From positions 45,652-85,651 of the forward strand of contig JAQGDQ010000677.1 of NCBI GenBank assembly GCA_030141605.1: DNA of 40,000 bases, given 5' to 3'. Origin of the DNA: Tubiluchus corallicola. Taxonomy: Eukaryota; Priapulida; Priapulimorpha; Priapulimorphida; Tubiluchidae. Below the pieces are notes generated by a model. The model did no database searches. It was not told the DNA's origin and saw nothing but the letters and a program-made list of their open reading frames with translations. Positions 30,844 to 40,000 of this stretch are shown here, piece after piece (the first letter of the stretch is position 1; each line of letters opens with the position of its first letter). The position numbers were made by a program, and so were the translations under genes.

Positions 30844-31234
30844 CTAAGGATGAGAATTCTCTACCAGAAAGCGAATTCGAATCCAATCGATATTGTGACT
30901 TTTAAATTCAATTCATTTCAACACTTTCGAATCCGAAACTTTTAAACTTTTTCGAATAAATTTTGGAATTGCATATTAAAAGTGGTCTCACAAATATCGT
31001 GCATATTGCTCGACTCTGCTCAACAGTAAAAACACTAATGATTTGTTTAAAAATTTTGCACAGAAATCTCAACAAAATTGTGAAGATTGCATAATGTTTC
31101 AAATGTTTTAATGATAAAGAATGCATTTAGTTAAACTGCTGAATTATTCAAATCTATAATTTTAGGTTCGAATCGAATTCGAGCTAAAAAAAACTGGTTC
31201 GAATCGAATTCGAATGTTCGATGCTCACCCCTAG
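30844..31234. mobile_element. TTCGAA-rich element with weak TIRs
   Basis: The left end CTAAGGATGAGAATTCTC and the right end, in reverse complement, CTAGGGGTGAGCATCGAA are similar. GAATTCGAATC motifs occur at both flanks. This looks like a hAT-type MITE, but no clear 8-bp target duplication was found. Confidence 0.4.
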
Positions 31235-31681
31235 TGAACAATAGTAAGAACAATCCAATGTAAAACAGTCCAAACAAATCGTTTCTCGTCCTACTGTTCT
31301 ACTGTCCATATAAAACAGCATTCATAAAATCCTAAAAACTTAAATTAGAGTTCGACACTATACCTGAACTTTAGCTCAAAAAAAAGTCCAGTAGCAATCG
31401 TCTTTGTTGTTATTTGAACGTTTATTGGGCGTTTTTTTAAATCAGCTTGTCTGTTTACTTACCCGTCTGTTATTTGCGTTTGTTAGTTCGTCGGTTCGTC
31501 GGTTGATAGTACGTTTGTTTCATTTTTCTGCACGATTTTTACCGATATTACAACTGATGTGAATTGAAATTACTTCAAATATTTCAAAACGTGAACCTGA
31601 CATATCGTTTTTATCGCGACATTCATGTCTTTTATAAAAAAAAATGGGTCACTTCTCTTCGCTGGTTGAGGCTTGACTTAC

Positions 31682-31847
31682 CTGTGTGCAAAAATAAATG
31701 ATTCTTCAAATTCGTTTGTTTGCTAAAGCCACGGTTGCACACGTGACATTTGAAAGGCCATGATCCGTTGTGCACGTACATATGAGATTTCAAATCACCA
31801 GGTGTTGGAAAGGATTTAGAACACATTGTACATTTGTGTGGTTTTTC
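31682..31847 (-). CDS. Zinc-finger gene exon: fingers 4 and 5
   Basis: A 166-bp exon lies between an acceptor (TTTCTTTCAG next to 31847) and a donor (GTAAGT at 31681). It is entered in phase 0 and left in phase 1. It encodes EKPHKCTMCSKSFPTPGDLK ... HMYVH, an atypical linker NGSWPF, then CHVCNRGFSKQTNLK ... HLFLHTG. Both are complete C2H2 fingers with C-x2-C and H-x3-H. The NGSWPF linker in place of TGEKP should be diagnostic of the orthologue group, but I cannot name that group with confidence. Confidence 0.92.
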
Positions 31848-31861
31848 CTGAAAGAAAAAAT

Positions 31862-32607
31862 ATATAAAACTTTAATTCTACCAAACTTCTTATATGGATG
31901 TACGCTACTTCAAAAAAACCAAAAGAGAAAATTACTTAAAATTAAATCTCCTTCCAAACTACGCATTGAGATTGATAGCTGGGTACTCATACAAACACAG
32001 GGCAGGTAGACAAAAATTCAAAGCTTCAACAACTAACCTGGGAAAAACTTTAAAATTCCCAATCATTGAAGCACACAAAGAATATTTTACTCTGCTTTTT
32101 ATATTTAAATACATTAACAGCATCAGCAAACCATTCCAGAATAACAGATTTACCTTTTTTCCAAGTAATCTAAAACAAATTAGGACAAATACCCACTATG
32201 GAACGAATTCTGTAATCAAACAAGCAATTCTACTTTGGAGTTCTCTACAATTACAGGTTAAACAAATCAAGTCCCTATCAGCATTTAAAACAAAATTAAA
32301 ATCACTAATATTAACCAGATATGAAATACCATCACACCAGTACGACAACATACACACTAATTCAGAATTCATATATCCACGGCCATATTAATTAAATAAT
32401 AATTTTTTCATTTTTTTGTGCATAGTTGTAAATACGTTTGATTTTATTCGTCGTTACTTTCCATTACTGCACAGTAGTTCAGATTTGCACTGACGCATTT
32501 GCCTTTAGCAGTGTAAGTTTTTATTAACTAACACTGATTGATCATCTCTGTAAAGTTTTTATCAGTGATTATCAATGTATTTTAATGGCAAATAAAGATT
32601 CTATATG
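31862..32607 (+). mobile_element. LINE 3' end, copy 1 (RT C-terminus and 3' UTR)
   Basis: The frame at 31894-32391 encodes the C-terminal part of a non-LTR retrotransposon ORF2. It shows NYALRLIAGYSYKHR, an FKYIN block, YGTNSVIKQAILLWSSL and SLSAFKTKLKSLIL, a pattern common to LINE C-termini of the CR1/L2/jockey type. The preceding ILPNFLYG motif (about 31870-31900) is in another frame, so there is a frameshift. After the stop, a 3' UTR of about 215 bp contains GCATTTGCC and CTAACACTGATTG and ends ATGGCAAATAAAGATTC next to a TG microsatellite. It lies antisense in a zinc-finger gene intron. A second copy is at 38508-38900. Confidence 0.8.
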
Positions 32608-32684
32608 TATGTGTGTGTGTGTGTGTGTGTGTATGTGTGTGTGTGTGTGTGCGTGCGTGCGTGCGCGCGCGCGTATGTATGTTC
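32608..32684. repeat. (GT)n microsatellite tail
   Basis: A GT/GC-rich dinucleotide tract directly follows the LINE 3' end and probably grew from its tail. Confidence 0.9.
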
Positions 32685-33079
32685 TCCACGTTTATCTAAC
32701 TATAATGCCAACAGTCTAGAATGTGATCATACCACATGAACTTTAGTGTAGACCCAATTATTAGTAAACAATGCACAATAAAAAGGACATAAATACTTAT
32801 TGGCCAAATACTACCATTGCGCAACATTGTCTTTGCCAAGAAATTGCACAGTGGTCAACAGTACAACAGTGGACAGTGGTCATCATAAAATCGTGTTTTG
32901 CAACAATTCTCTCATCGTAAACTGTGATTTACTTATTTCTGTAAACACTATTTACTTCAAGTAAAAGGTGAGCGTTCTAGTGGGCAGGCTTTGTCTTCCG
33001 TTAAGTGCCGGACGGCTTGTTTAGAGCGAACGTACATCTAGCTGAATAAATATGAATTGAGTTGAAAGTACTCACGCAC

Positions 33080-33249
33080 CTTTTCATGCGTCATCCGGTG
33101 GTAGTAGAGATTGGAAGAAGCTGTGAATCGTTTGCCGCACACCTGACATTGATGAGGTTTCTCTCCCGAGTGAATTCTACGATGAGTGTTCAGAGAGCTA
33201 GACGTACTGAATCCTTTACCACAGACATCACAAACGTGCGGTTTTTCAC
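33080..33249 (-). CDS. Zinc-finger gene exon: fingers 2 and 3
   Basis: A 170-bp exon lies between an acceptor (TGGTTTGCAG next to 33249) and a donor (GTGCGT at 33079). It is entered in phase 1 and left in phase 0. Joined to the previous exon it forms a standard HTGEKP linker. It encodes [17 protein letters not shown] ... [10 protein letters not shown], then [17 protein letters not shown] ... HRMTHEK. Joined to the next exon, the linker is EKEKP, the correct five residues. This agreement of splice phases and linker lengths supports all three exon boundaries. Confidence 0.93.
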
Positions 33250-33314
33250 CTGCAAACCAAAAACTTGTTAACATCTCGTAAGTTTATTAAATTCAAATGC
33301 ATTTAATATAGTTA

Positions 33315-33865
33315 AAGGAAGACAGGATGATTTTTCACATAGTATCCCATTTTCAAGTCCGATAAAGGTATACATGTTATCATAATTAATATTGCAAAAA
33401 TCTTTCTGATAATTAAATAATAGATTAAAAATTTAATTAACGGCTGGCGAGCCCAACTATTGATGACATCACAAACTAACATAATTTTCAGCAGCACAAA
33501 TATTCCACGAGCGTGTTGCATGTGTTTGTGAAAGAGAAAATTGAAGTACAGTGCTACTGTAAGATATTCAGTGTGTTGTACTAAAACTATGTAAGTTTTG
33601 AGGTAAATATTCAAATTTCAAATTTACCAGTCTGATCACGCATGAGCTGTCAAATGTGTGTAGTTGGTCACAAACTAACACATCTGAACTGAGAGGTACA
33701 GCGCCTGTTTTTGTGCAATGCGTTATACAGTGAAGAACTAGTGACGCGAACGTGAAACTGCGTTTGTGCGGTAATAATTATTTCAAGTAAGTCATTTTTG
33801 AAAAACATAGTATGTTTCCTTTCAATATTTTAAAGAGTAGATTATGTTAACCTACAGCTTAAGAT
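33315..33865. repeat. Duplicated intronic element, copy 2 (partner at 30198)
   Basis: Homologous to 30198-30780 over the full length, with indels such as loss of the GAAATGCAGGCGCTAGTGTC segment. It starts AGGATGATTTTTCACATA and extends to about TTAAGATTGGGTCCGGCTTT. It is non-coding. Confidence 0.85.
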
Positions 33866-34918
33866 TGGGTCCGGCTTTTGCTTTTAATTTTGTGTTGAAA
33901 TTGTGGAACGAAAATGATGGAGATTTAGTAAAGAGAAAACTAGCGATGAAGAGCGGCAGTCAACAGAAGAAATGTGAAAATGATGCTGACACAGCAATGA
34001 TGTGAAACGCTTGACCACCTAAAAATAATTTGGGAACCAAATGATCGTAGCTACGGGACGTGCCCATACAAATGATACGACATTCTAAAACCTATATAAA
34101 TCTATAGCATAAAATAGCATTAATATTTATTAAAGTTTAACGTTCGGTATTCGGCAGACCGTTAATGATTGTAAACGTTTATCTGTGGTAACTTATGTTG
34201 CTCTAACGTATTAGACTGTACATGCATGAATTTTATACCAAGGTACAGGGCTAATTAAAAAAATATCTATGATTCACCACAAACTTCTGCGGTAATTGGC
34301 GTTTTTTCAGTAACGTGCAGTACATTGATATAACACACGTATCCTTGAGTGAAATAACTGAGTCTTTTTGCAATGATTTGCTTGACAATTGACGTCAAAC
34401 ATATTGGTCTATCGCTCCGCCCCCGCTGTGACGTAAGCACGCTCAGCGGCATTCGGGTAACAGCTCACACAGGACAACAACTGTCTAAGCTAAACGAAAC
34501 TAAACTAAACAACATGACAGTCACAACTAATGTCTAATCAGCAGATAAACTGATTGGTCTTTTCCATAAACACAAATTTACAGAGCCGAAGCTATTTTAA
34601 CACGAAATTAAGACGTCGAGTAGCCAAAAAATGACTTTTCAATTTAAACAGAATGTAGAGACGAAGTTTTAAAGCACTACAAAATTCAGAGACATGAGTA
34701 TAATAAAGAAACTAAGCCAGTTAGTGTAGCTTTACAATAAATGAGCAACAAAAATATTAACTCTGACTGTGAAAATCTCATTGAGGTTTATAAAAACTGG
34801 CAAGAAAAGAAAACGTTTTGTTTTGCCCTTATTTAAAGTTAATCAAATAGTTGTTTTTATGTAACTTGCAATGCCATAAACTAAACTAAACTGCGTATTT
34901 CCTTGATTGCAAGTTGGT
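33866..34918. other. Intron sequence, nothing recognised
   Basis: Part of the 2.4-kb intron between finger exons at 33249 and 35682. Only short frames were seen. A CRE-like TGACGTAAG and a GC-richer block occur near 34420-34450. Confidence 0.45.
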
Positions 34919-35208
34919 TTAATCAGCAACTCATAGACGTAAGCCTTGTGCATTTCTTCCTAAAAACGAAACTGGACTATATACTTCCACTAATTCACTT
35001 ACAATTTCAATAGACAATGATGAAATCTAGACCCAGGCCAATATTTCTCCCCCTAACTAATCAAAATGCAAGCATTTTTCGATAACAGTGTTAGACGCAG
35101 CTGTAGCTAAATGTCCCCAACCTACCTGCTGCAGGGGTGTGTGAAATAACTTGCACGCTGATTGGGCAGTCAACGAAAATGATTGACATTGTGTTAGACG
35201 TCAATTTC
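34919..35208 (+). repeat. Dispersed repeat, copy 2 (partner at 6043)
   Basis: About 285 bp matching 6043-6328 in the same orientation, with the shared block GGGGTGTGTGAAATAACTTG. Both copies end at the same point (GACGTCAATTT), which suggests a defined element end. Confidence 0.8.
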
Positions 35209-35525
35209 TTGTTGTCCGGTAAATACATTTCGTATTGCAACTGTTTCAGCAAGCAAGAATTTGTGAGGTCGCACCGCCTCTGGTAAATCCCGCCTCCAGT
35301 AGATCATTTGGTCACAGATTAACGAAATTTGACTTTTAAACACTTATGTATTTTTACAGAGACAAGTAAATTGTAATTTTACTCTTTGTATCTCTCCTGT
35401 TTCCATTTTAACTTGTCTTATTTATTATTGTACATCTTTTATTGTTTTATAGAGTCCATTTTTGTCGTATTGATGAACACTTTAAGAAATAAATACAAAA
35501 ATAAATAAATAAAAAATAAAAAATT
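35209..35525 (+). mobile_element. Possible LINE/SINE 3' tail with AAATA repeats
   Basis: AT-rich sequence ending in AATAAATACAAAAATAAATA and more AAATA units (35488-35522). This is a common form of retroposon tail. No coding part is visible, so the assignment is weak. Confidence 0.3.
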
Positions 35526-35681
35526 GGTCGGCATTGTCTGAGACAGAAACTAAAATGTGGCAATTAGCACAATTTTGCATCAGTCACGCATGAGTAAACC
35601 GCACTGGCCAGGCATAGTCAGATGATTTGAATCTGAATCCATTCATTGTTGTCTTTAATACAAAATATAACTAGTTCATAC

Positions 35682-35799
35682 CTGTGTGTGTCCTCATGTG
35701 TCTGTGAAGCAATGATGGTCGATCAAACTCCTTTCCACAAACTTTACAAGGCAGCATGTTCCTCTTTTTCCTCTTCTGTTCCACGGGTTTTTGTTGGGG
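35682..35799 (-). CDS. Zinc-finger gene exon: basic cluster and finger 1
   Basis: A 118-bp exon lies between an acceptor (GTATTTGTTTAG next to 35799) and a donor (GTATGA at 35681). It is entered in phase 0 and left in phase 1. It encodes PQQKPVEQKRKKRNMLP, whose KRKKR cluster is a likely nuclear localisation signal, then the first C2H2 finger CKVCGKEFDRPSLLH ... HMRTHTG. It follows the Pro/Ser-rich exon at 38201 and precedes the finger pair at 33080. Confidence 0.9.
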
Positions 35800-36175
35800 C
35801 TAAACAAATACAAACAGTAAAATGTTTCTTGGTAAGAGTTGAGGAACTAGATAGTGAATTAGTATGGAAAGTGGAAAATTACCTAAAATGCACTACGACT
35901 TTCCTGTATAAAATGTTGCAACAACTTCTAATTTTGATTGTTTTAATTGTTATGCAGTTCTAAAACTTGTACACGTTACATTGTATTTTGTTTGTATGTA
36001 TAAATGTGTTGCAATGTTAGAAATTTGTAAGTGTTAAAATTAAGTAAAAATTAATTAGTGATTGAAGATTTTAAAGTAGATTTAGTAGACACTATTGCTT
36101 TCATCAGTTCTCTGACTGTTTCATGTAAGTGTATTTTGTACAGTACAGTTTGTGTGCATTAATTGCAATAAAGAA

Positions 36176-36281
<106 letters not shown>

Positions 36282-36498
36282 GGTAAAGCAAAACCGTCTG
36301 CAGCGTCTGTTCATTAACATTGGTTGTTTTACGTGGATTTTAATTAACTATGCATTAGTCTGTGCATAGAGTGATTTACTAGCAAGATCTAGCTTGTAAA
36401 AAGAAAAAAAATGAGCTAGCTAATATTTTAACTGGTTGTTAAAACTGTTGCTATTACAATAGCGGGAGCTGCGAGGCGTTGTCAAGTGTACACAAATG

Positions 36499-36570
36499 CG
36501 TTGTCTGGTATACTTAATCTTTGACCTTTCCGCGATCGCCATCAATCGCTGGTACTGTGAAAAGGCTTAT
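36499..36570 (+). repeat. Third arm of the 5100-5454 inverted-repeat family
   Basis: The sequence TGCGTTGTCTGGTATACTTA, then TTTGACCTTTCCGCGATC and ACTGTGAAAAGGCTTATT, matches the arms at 5100-5172 (reverse complement) and 5381-5454. Upstream similarity (GCATTAGTCTGTGCATAG near 36350) also matches the reverse complement of about 5260-5300. Confidence 0.6.
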
Positions 36571-36690
36571 TCTAGCTTGTAATGTGCAGAAGTGCATTAA
36601 AAATGTGAATACGATCAATCATTGCACGGTTACATTCCATACAGAATACAGGAAAAGGATACTTCTGTATGCTTCTGAGACACAGCGCTA

Positions 36691-36872
36691 TTACATGCTA
36701 TTACCTAAAAAGTTACACTCAAGTTTGCGCATGCGCTTTTACATGCTATTACATAAAAAGTTACACTCAAGTTTGCGCATGCGCTTTTACATGCTATTAC
36801 ATAAAAAGTTACACTCAAGTTTGCGCATGCGCTTTTACATGCTATTACATAAAAAGTTACACTCAAGTTTGC
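36691..36872. repeat. 48-bp tandem repeat, 4 copies, with palindromic junctions
   Basis: TTACATGCTATTACATAAAA starts at 36691, 36739, 36787 and 36835, an exact 48-bp period. Each junction contains TGCGCATGCGC, which is nearly a perfect palindrome. Because 48 is a multiple of 3, an apparent frame of 140 codons runs across it, but that is a by-product. Confidence 0.93.
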
Positions 36873-36889
36873 ATGATAATAAGTTTTTA

Positions 36890-37612
36890 CTTTTGCGACA
36901 GTTGAAAATTTTACTCAATCATCAAAACCTGTTTTTGATTTGATCGATCGTAAAAGGTGAATTATGTGGCGCGGAAGCTAAACATAATCTTAACCCTATC
37001 ATTACGAAACCGATAAATCATACGACGGCATAATTTAAAAATTTAATTTGGACTTGTAGCGTCGTAAAGTGTTATTATTAATGAGACCTTTAATATTTCG
37101 ATCGCTTAATAGTGTTCAAGTTTGAGTTTGTTACCCTTTTTTAATCATTTCACAGTGCAAGTCTGTGTCAGGTTTTCACACCGAAATGAACAGGAACACA
37201 ATGTCATATTGCAAGCGGAACACTTTGTAGAAAATTTACTATCATTTCATTCTCTAAATGTATTTTACTGTCGTCTACCTTTGCTGATCTAAAATTGCCG
37301 TGTATTTGAACTCGTGATAATTGTCTAGAAAATTGTAAAAGGGAAAATTTTGCAAAAATTTATCGTTGCAAAAATGTTACATTTACAGTTATACGTCACT
37401 GCCCTGATTGGTCACTCGTAAGGCTGATTCAAAAACTGATTTGAACACGTGTTTTTTTAATAAACTGTAACAGGTTTTCGATAGAGACTTATTTACGCTG
37501 AAAATTCTCACCCGTCACTGTCATTCAAACACAAACAGTTACGCAAGTCTTACTTGTACACACTAACAGAACGAGTACTATAGTTTTCAACGTAAATAAA
37601 GATTCGGACGGA
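36890..37612. other. Intron sequence, nothing recognised
   Basis: No repeat family or exon was identified within this part of the intron between the exons at 35799 and 38201. Confidence 0.45.
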
Positions 37613-37953
37613 GTTTACAAATTCCCCGCACAGTTTAAATGCCCTAAACCTAACATAGCCCTAACCGTAACCCTAATCCAACCCTAACCCTAGTAATAAT
37701 CCTAAAGCTAACCCTAATCCTGCCCTAACCCTAGCCGTAACCCTAATCCAACCCAAACCCTAGTAATAATCCTAAAGCTAACCCTAATCCTGCCCTAACC
37801 CTAACCGTAATCCCAAATCTAACCTTAACCGTAACCCCAAATCTAACCCTAACCGTAACACTAATCCGACCCTAACCCCAGTAATTATCCTAAAGCTAAC
37901 CCTAATCCTAATCAACTTCACGAACTAATTTCTTGTGTGTGGGGAATTGTAAA
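37613..37953. mobile_element. TIR element carrying degenerate CCCTAA array, copy 2
   Basis: The ends GTTTACAAATTCCCCGCACA (left) and GTGTGTGGGGAATTGTAAA (right) are inverted. The interior of about 280 bp is a mosaic of CCCTAA-like hexamers, with a longer period of roughly 90 bp marked by CTAGTAATAATCCTAAAGCT. Subterminal blocks GTTTAAATGCCCTAA and CGAACTAATTTCTTGTGTG match copy 1 in reverse complement. It lies in a zinc-finger gene intron. Confidence 0.85.
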
Positions 37954-38200
37954 TTTTAGCCAAAGTTTCACTCAAATTGTGACTGATCACTGTAGTTCAA
38001 GAACTGTATTAGTAAATCTCGTCACTCTCACTCGTCCACACTGTCAGCTTGGATCGCATAATTCATGCCTAATTATCAACATACGATCGGTTGCAGAAAT
38101 GCATGTGCTTCCAATGAAAGGTATGATATACAGCATAAAGAAGTAGTTCAATTTTCCCGAATGAAAACATTATAATTGTCAGAAATTTTGAAAAGCATAC

Positions 38201-38367
38201 CTGCGGTTTAAACGCCCTCGGTGAGCCTATATTAACACTGTCTGACGAGTGCTCACTACCGGTGGGAGACTTCTGACTTGAAGCATCTTCTCCATCCGAG
38301 GGAGGGGTGACTAGTCCACGACTAAATGGAAGAGGGAAGTCCGAAACGGGCGGCTGCTGCGTGGGAA
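38201..38367 (-). CDS. Zinc-finger gene exon: Pro/Ser-rich linker
   Basis: A 167-bp exon lies between an acceptor (TGTTTTATTTCAG next to 38367) and a donor (GTATGC at 38200). It is entered in phase 1 and left in phase 0. The 56 residues are disordered and rich in Pro, Ser and acidic residues (PTQQPPVSDFPLPF, TPPSDGEDASSQKS, EHSSDSVNIGSPR). The SP/TP sites could be phosphorylated. No domain is present; the exon is placed by splice sites and frame continuity between its neighbours. Confidence 0.8.
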
Positions 38368-38507
38368 CTGAAATAAAACAATTTTATAGGTGATGATGAA
38401 TTCGATTATATGATTAATTAATGTTAATTACATGTCTGATTATACTTCATAAACTCACTTTCATTATATTACAGTCAAGTTGTAAAAACTTTCTTACTTT
38501 TTCTGAT

Positions 38508-38915
38508 CCTAATTAGAACGAACAATCAATATGGAAAGAATTCCCTTACTAAGCAAGCAATACAACTTTGCAATTCATTACCGACATCACTAAAACACAG
38601 CAGCTCTTTATCAATATTCAAGTCTAAATTAAAAAAACATTTAATGGCTCGTTTTGAATATCCGACATACGAACACGATGATACTTACTCAAATCATAAT
38701 TTCATTTTTCCTAGACCTTACTAAACTAGTTTATATTTTATTTTTTGAATTTCTAGTTGCACTTATAGTTTAGCTTGACCCAGACGCATTTGCCCAGAAC
38801 AGTGTACGTTTTTTATATGAACTAACACTGATTGTCTGTCTTTTAATATGATAGTCAATGTTTTTAAAATGGCAAGTAAAGATTTTACTACTACTACTAA
38901 TAATAATAATAATAA
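38508..38915 (+). mobile_element. LINE 3' end, copy 2
   Basis: The translated region from 38508 to a stop after FPRPY encodes NSLTKQAIQLCNSL and SLSIFKSKLKKHLM, closely similar to the C-terminus at 32200-32391. The same 3' UTR blocks follow (GCATTTGCC, CTAACACTGATTG, ATGGCAAGTAAAGATT), and the copy ends in TAC/TAA trinucleotides. It is 5'-truncated and lies antisense in the intron between the exons at 38367 and 39342. Confidence 0.85.
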
Positions 38916-39060
38916 TTACGTTTGAATTAATTACGCATTTCGCGTTTGCATTTCGTCTACAAAGAACGTAATAATTACTGCTAATGTTCGAAAAACAGTA
39001 ACATATTATGCAAATAACCCGTTTCATTACACTCACATGCTGTACACTTTATGTTTGCTC

Positions 39061-39160
39061 ACTGATTGACTCATTTGGTTCTGTTGGTTGATTGGTCGGT
39101 CATTTGTTTGCCTAGTCGGTCGGTCGGTCGGTCAGTCAATTGATTCACTCGTCCATTGGT
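39061..39160. repeat. GGTC/GGTT simple repeat
   Basis: Degenerate TCGGTCGGTC and TTGGTTGATTGG units. A similar TCGTCGGTTCGTCGGTTGAT tract occurs at 31480-31520 in another intron of the same gene. Confidence 0.7.
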
Positions 39161-39341
39161 TTACTTGCTTAACAAATATGTGATAGACACATGACAGAAA
39201 ACAATACAACAACACAAAAAATACAACAACCCAACGTAATTCAATTAATGAACAAACACCAATTTCTAATTAGATTTTTAAAGTGGTATTAATTTGATTT
39301 TTTTAATTGTTAACATAATTTTCAAAGATAATACTACTCAC

Positions 39342-40000
39342 ATATCTTCGTTTGCCCTAGAACACCCATTGGACTAGAAATTGGATGGCGGTGATACAGC
39401 ATGTTGTTCAAGTACTGTGACGTCAGCGTTGCTGGCAGAGCACTCCACGGTGAAATGTGTGGAAATATGCTACTCGAATCTTGCCGTTGAAAAGCCACCT
39501 CGGGAGGACGCATCATCAGTCGAGGAACTGGTCTAGCTGGGGTATATGGATGGATGTCGTATGGGGAATGCCTAGAGAACGGGGCAACACTATCTCTCTT
39601 TTGGGGTTTCTTTGCGGCCAATGAATGCTTTCCTTTTAATGGATCTCTTGTCGGTAAGTTAGCCACAAAAGAATGGTCAACGGGACTTCGGTCAAACGTA
39701 TTAGACAGTCCTTCACGCGTGCCATTTGACATGTTCAGTCGTTCTGACAATGTTTCTTTTATTTGATTAGACAGAGTTTTGGCTAAATAAAGAAAATGGT
39801 CTCTGCTTGCAAAATTGACTCCTGGTGCTAGTTCATCAAGAAGTTTCATAGTGTTTTCAGTAGATCTTTCTTTAGTCAATGACCTAGGAGACGTCTCTGC
39901 TGAATTCGTTTCTTCCTTGCCTTTTGTTTCTACAAAATCTTTTTTCAAATCTTCAGCATCCTTGGTATTTCTAACAACGACAGTTTGTTCAACACCAGGA
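39342..40000 (-). CDS. Zinc-finger gene exon: N-terminal disordered region (partial at window edge)
   Basis: The frame is open from the window edge (40000) to a donor GTGAGT at 39341, and is left in phase 1. It encodes about 219 residues with no C2H2 finger. It has an acidic/Ser start, a possible short helix (MKLLDELAPG ... FLYLAKTLSNQI), then Pro- and Met-rich sequence (RPVPRLMMRPPEVAF, FPHISPWSALP). This resembles the regulatory N-terminal half of a developmental C2H2 transcription factor. The true start codon is upstream or outside; the first in-frame ATG is in NTMKLL. An internal acceptor near the edge cannot be excluded. Confidence 0.8.

Noticed and set aside
36521-36943. 140-codon plus-strand frame with repeated peptide
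   Set aside because: The frame is kept open only because the 48-bp tandem repeat is a multiple of three. No domain or splice context supports it.
37613-37953. Relic of a chromosome-end fusion (interstitial telomere)
   Set aside because: The hexamers are degenerate and bounded by inverted repeats shared with a second locus, which fits a mobile element better.

Overview
The window looks like nuclear DNA from an invertebrate animal. It is AT-rich, has spliced genes with GT/AG introns of 0.4 to 4 kb, and carries many families of animal transposons, a tRNA-derived SINE and abundant microsatellites. Nothing prokaryotic was seen. The phylum cannot be fixed from the sequence. A Gmr1-type Ty3/gypsy element and TTAGGG-like repeats fit a marine invertebrate such as a tunicate or a lophotrochozoan, but that is only a guess.

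Region 1 (1-6830, + strand) holds the 3' end of a gene for a single-pass membrane protein. A transmembrane exon (403-504), a cytoplasmic exon (4549-4597) and a terminal exon with the stop (5001-5037) join in compatible phases. A 3' UTR exon may follow at 6471. The short tail carries an ITIM-like tyrosine motif. Its introns are filled with a hAT transposase remnant, a 64-bp satellite array, a 62-bp array resembling pogo-type DNA transposon ends, an inverted-repeat element, and a 480-bp hAT MITE with a perfect 8-bp target duplication. Region 2 (6870-9830) has a SINE, a MITE candidate, microsatellites and no gene.

Region 3 (9834-17092, - strand) is a complete-length but broken LTR retrotransposon. 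It has two LTRs of about 1 kb and a tRNA-Leu primer binding site. The domain order is gag, protease, integrase, then RT remnant and RNase H. Integrase upstream of RT is the order of Gmr1-like Ty3/gypsy elements. Most of RT is missing and RNase H is frame-shifted.

Region 4 (18872-23128, + strand) is an intronless 1418-codon reading frame. It encodes a signal or anchor segment, a CUB-like domain, 29 EGF repeats, a WAP four-disulfide domain, one membrane span and a short acidic tail. Residues for O-glucosylation, O-fucosylation and Asp/Asn hydroxylation recur in many EGF repeats, so a Notch-type extracellular glycoprotein is suggested. Region 5 (23129-29785) contains a 500-bp CT tract, a 22-bp minisatellite with a higher-order repeat, and no supported gene.

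Region 6 (29786-40000, - strand) is the 3' part of a C2H2 zinc-finger transcription factor gene. Six exons read right to left with consistent splice sites and phases. They encode a Pro/Ser-rich linker, a basic cluster, six C2H2 fingers and a terminal CxxC/CxxC module. Its introns hold two copies of one LINE 3' end, a duplicated element of about 550 bp, a telomere-like TIR element and several simple repeats.

The most unusual items are the CUB-EGF29-WAP-TM gene, the Gmr1-type element, two TIR elements that carry degenerate TTAGGG arrays, and a hairpin shared by three loci whose stems appear to covary.
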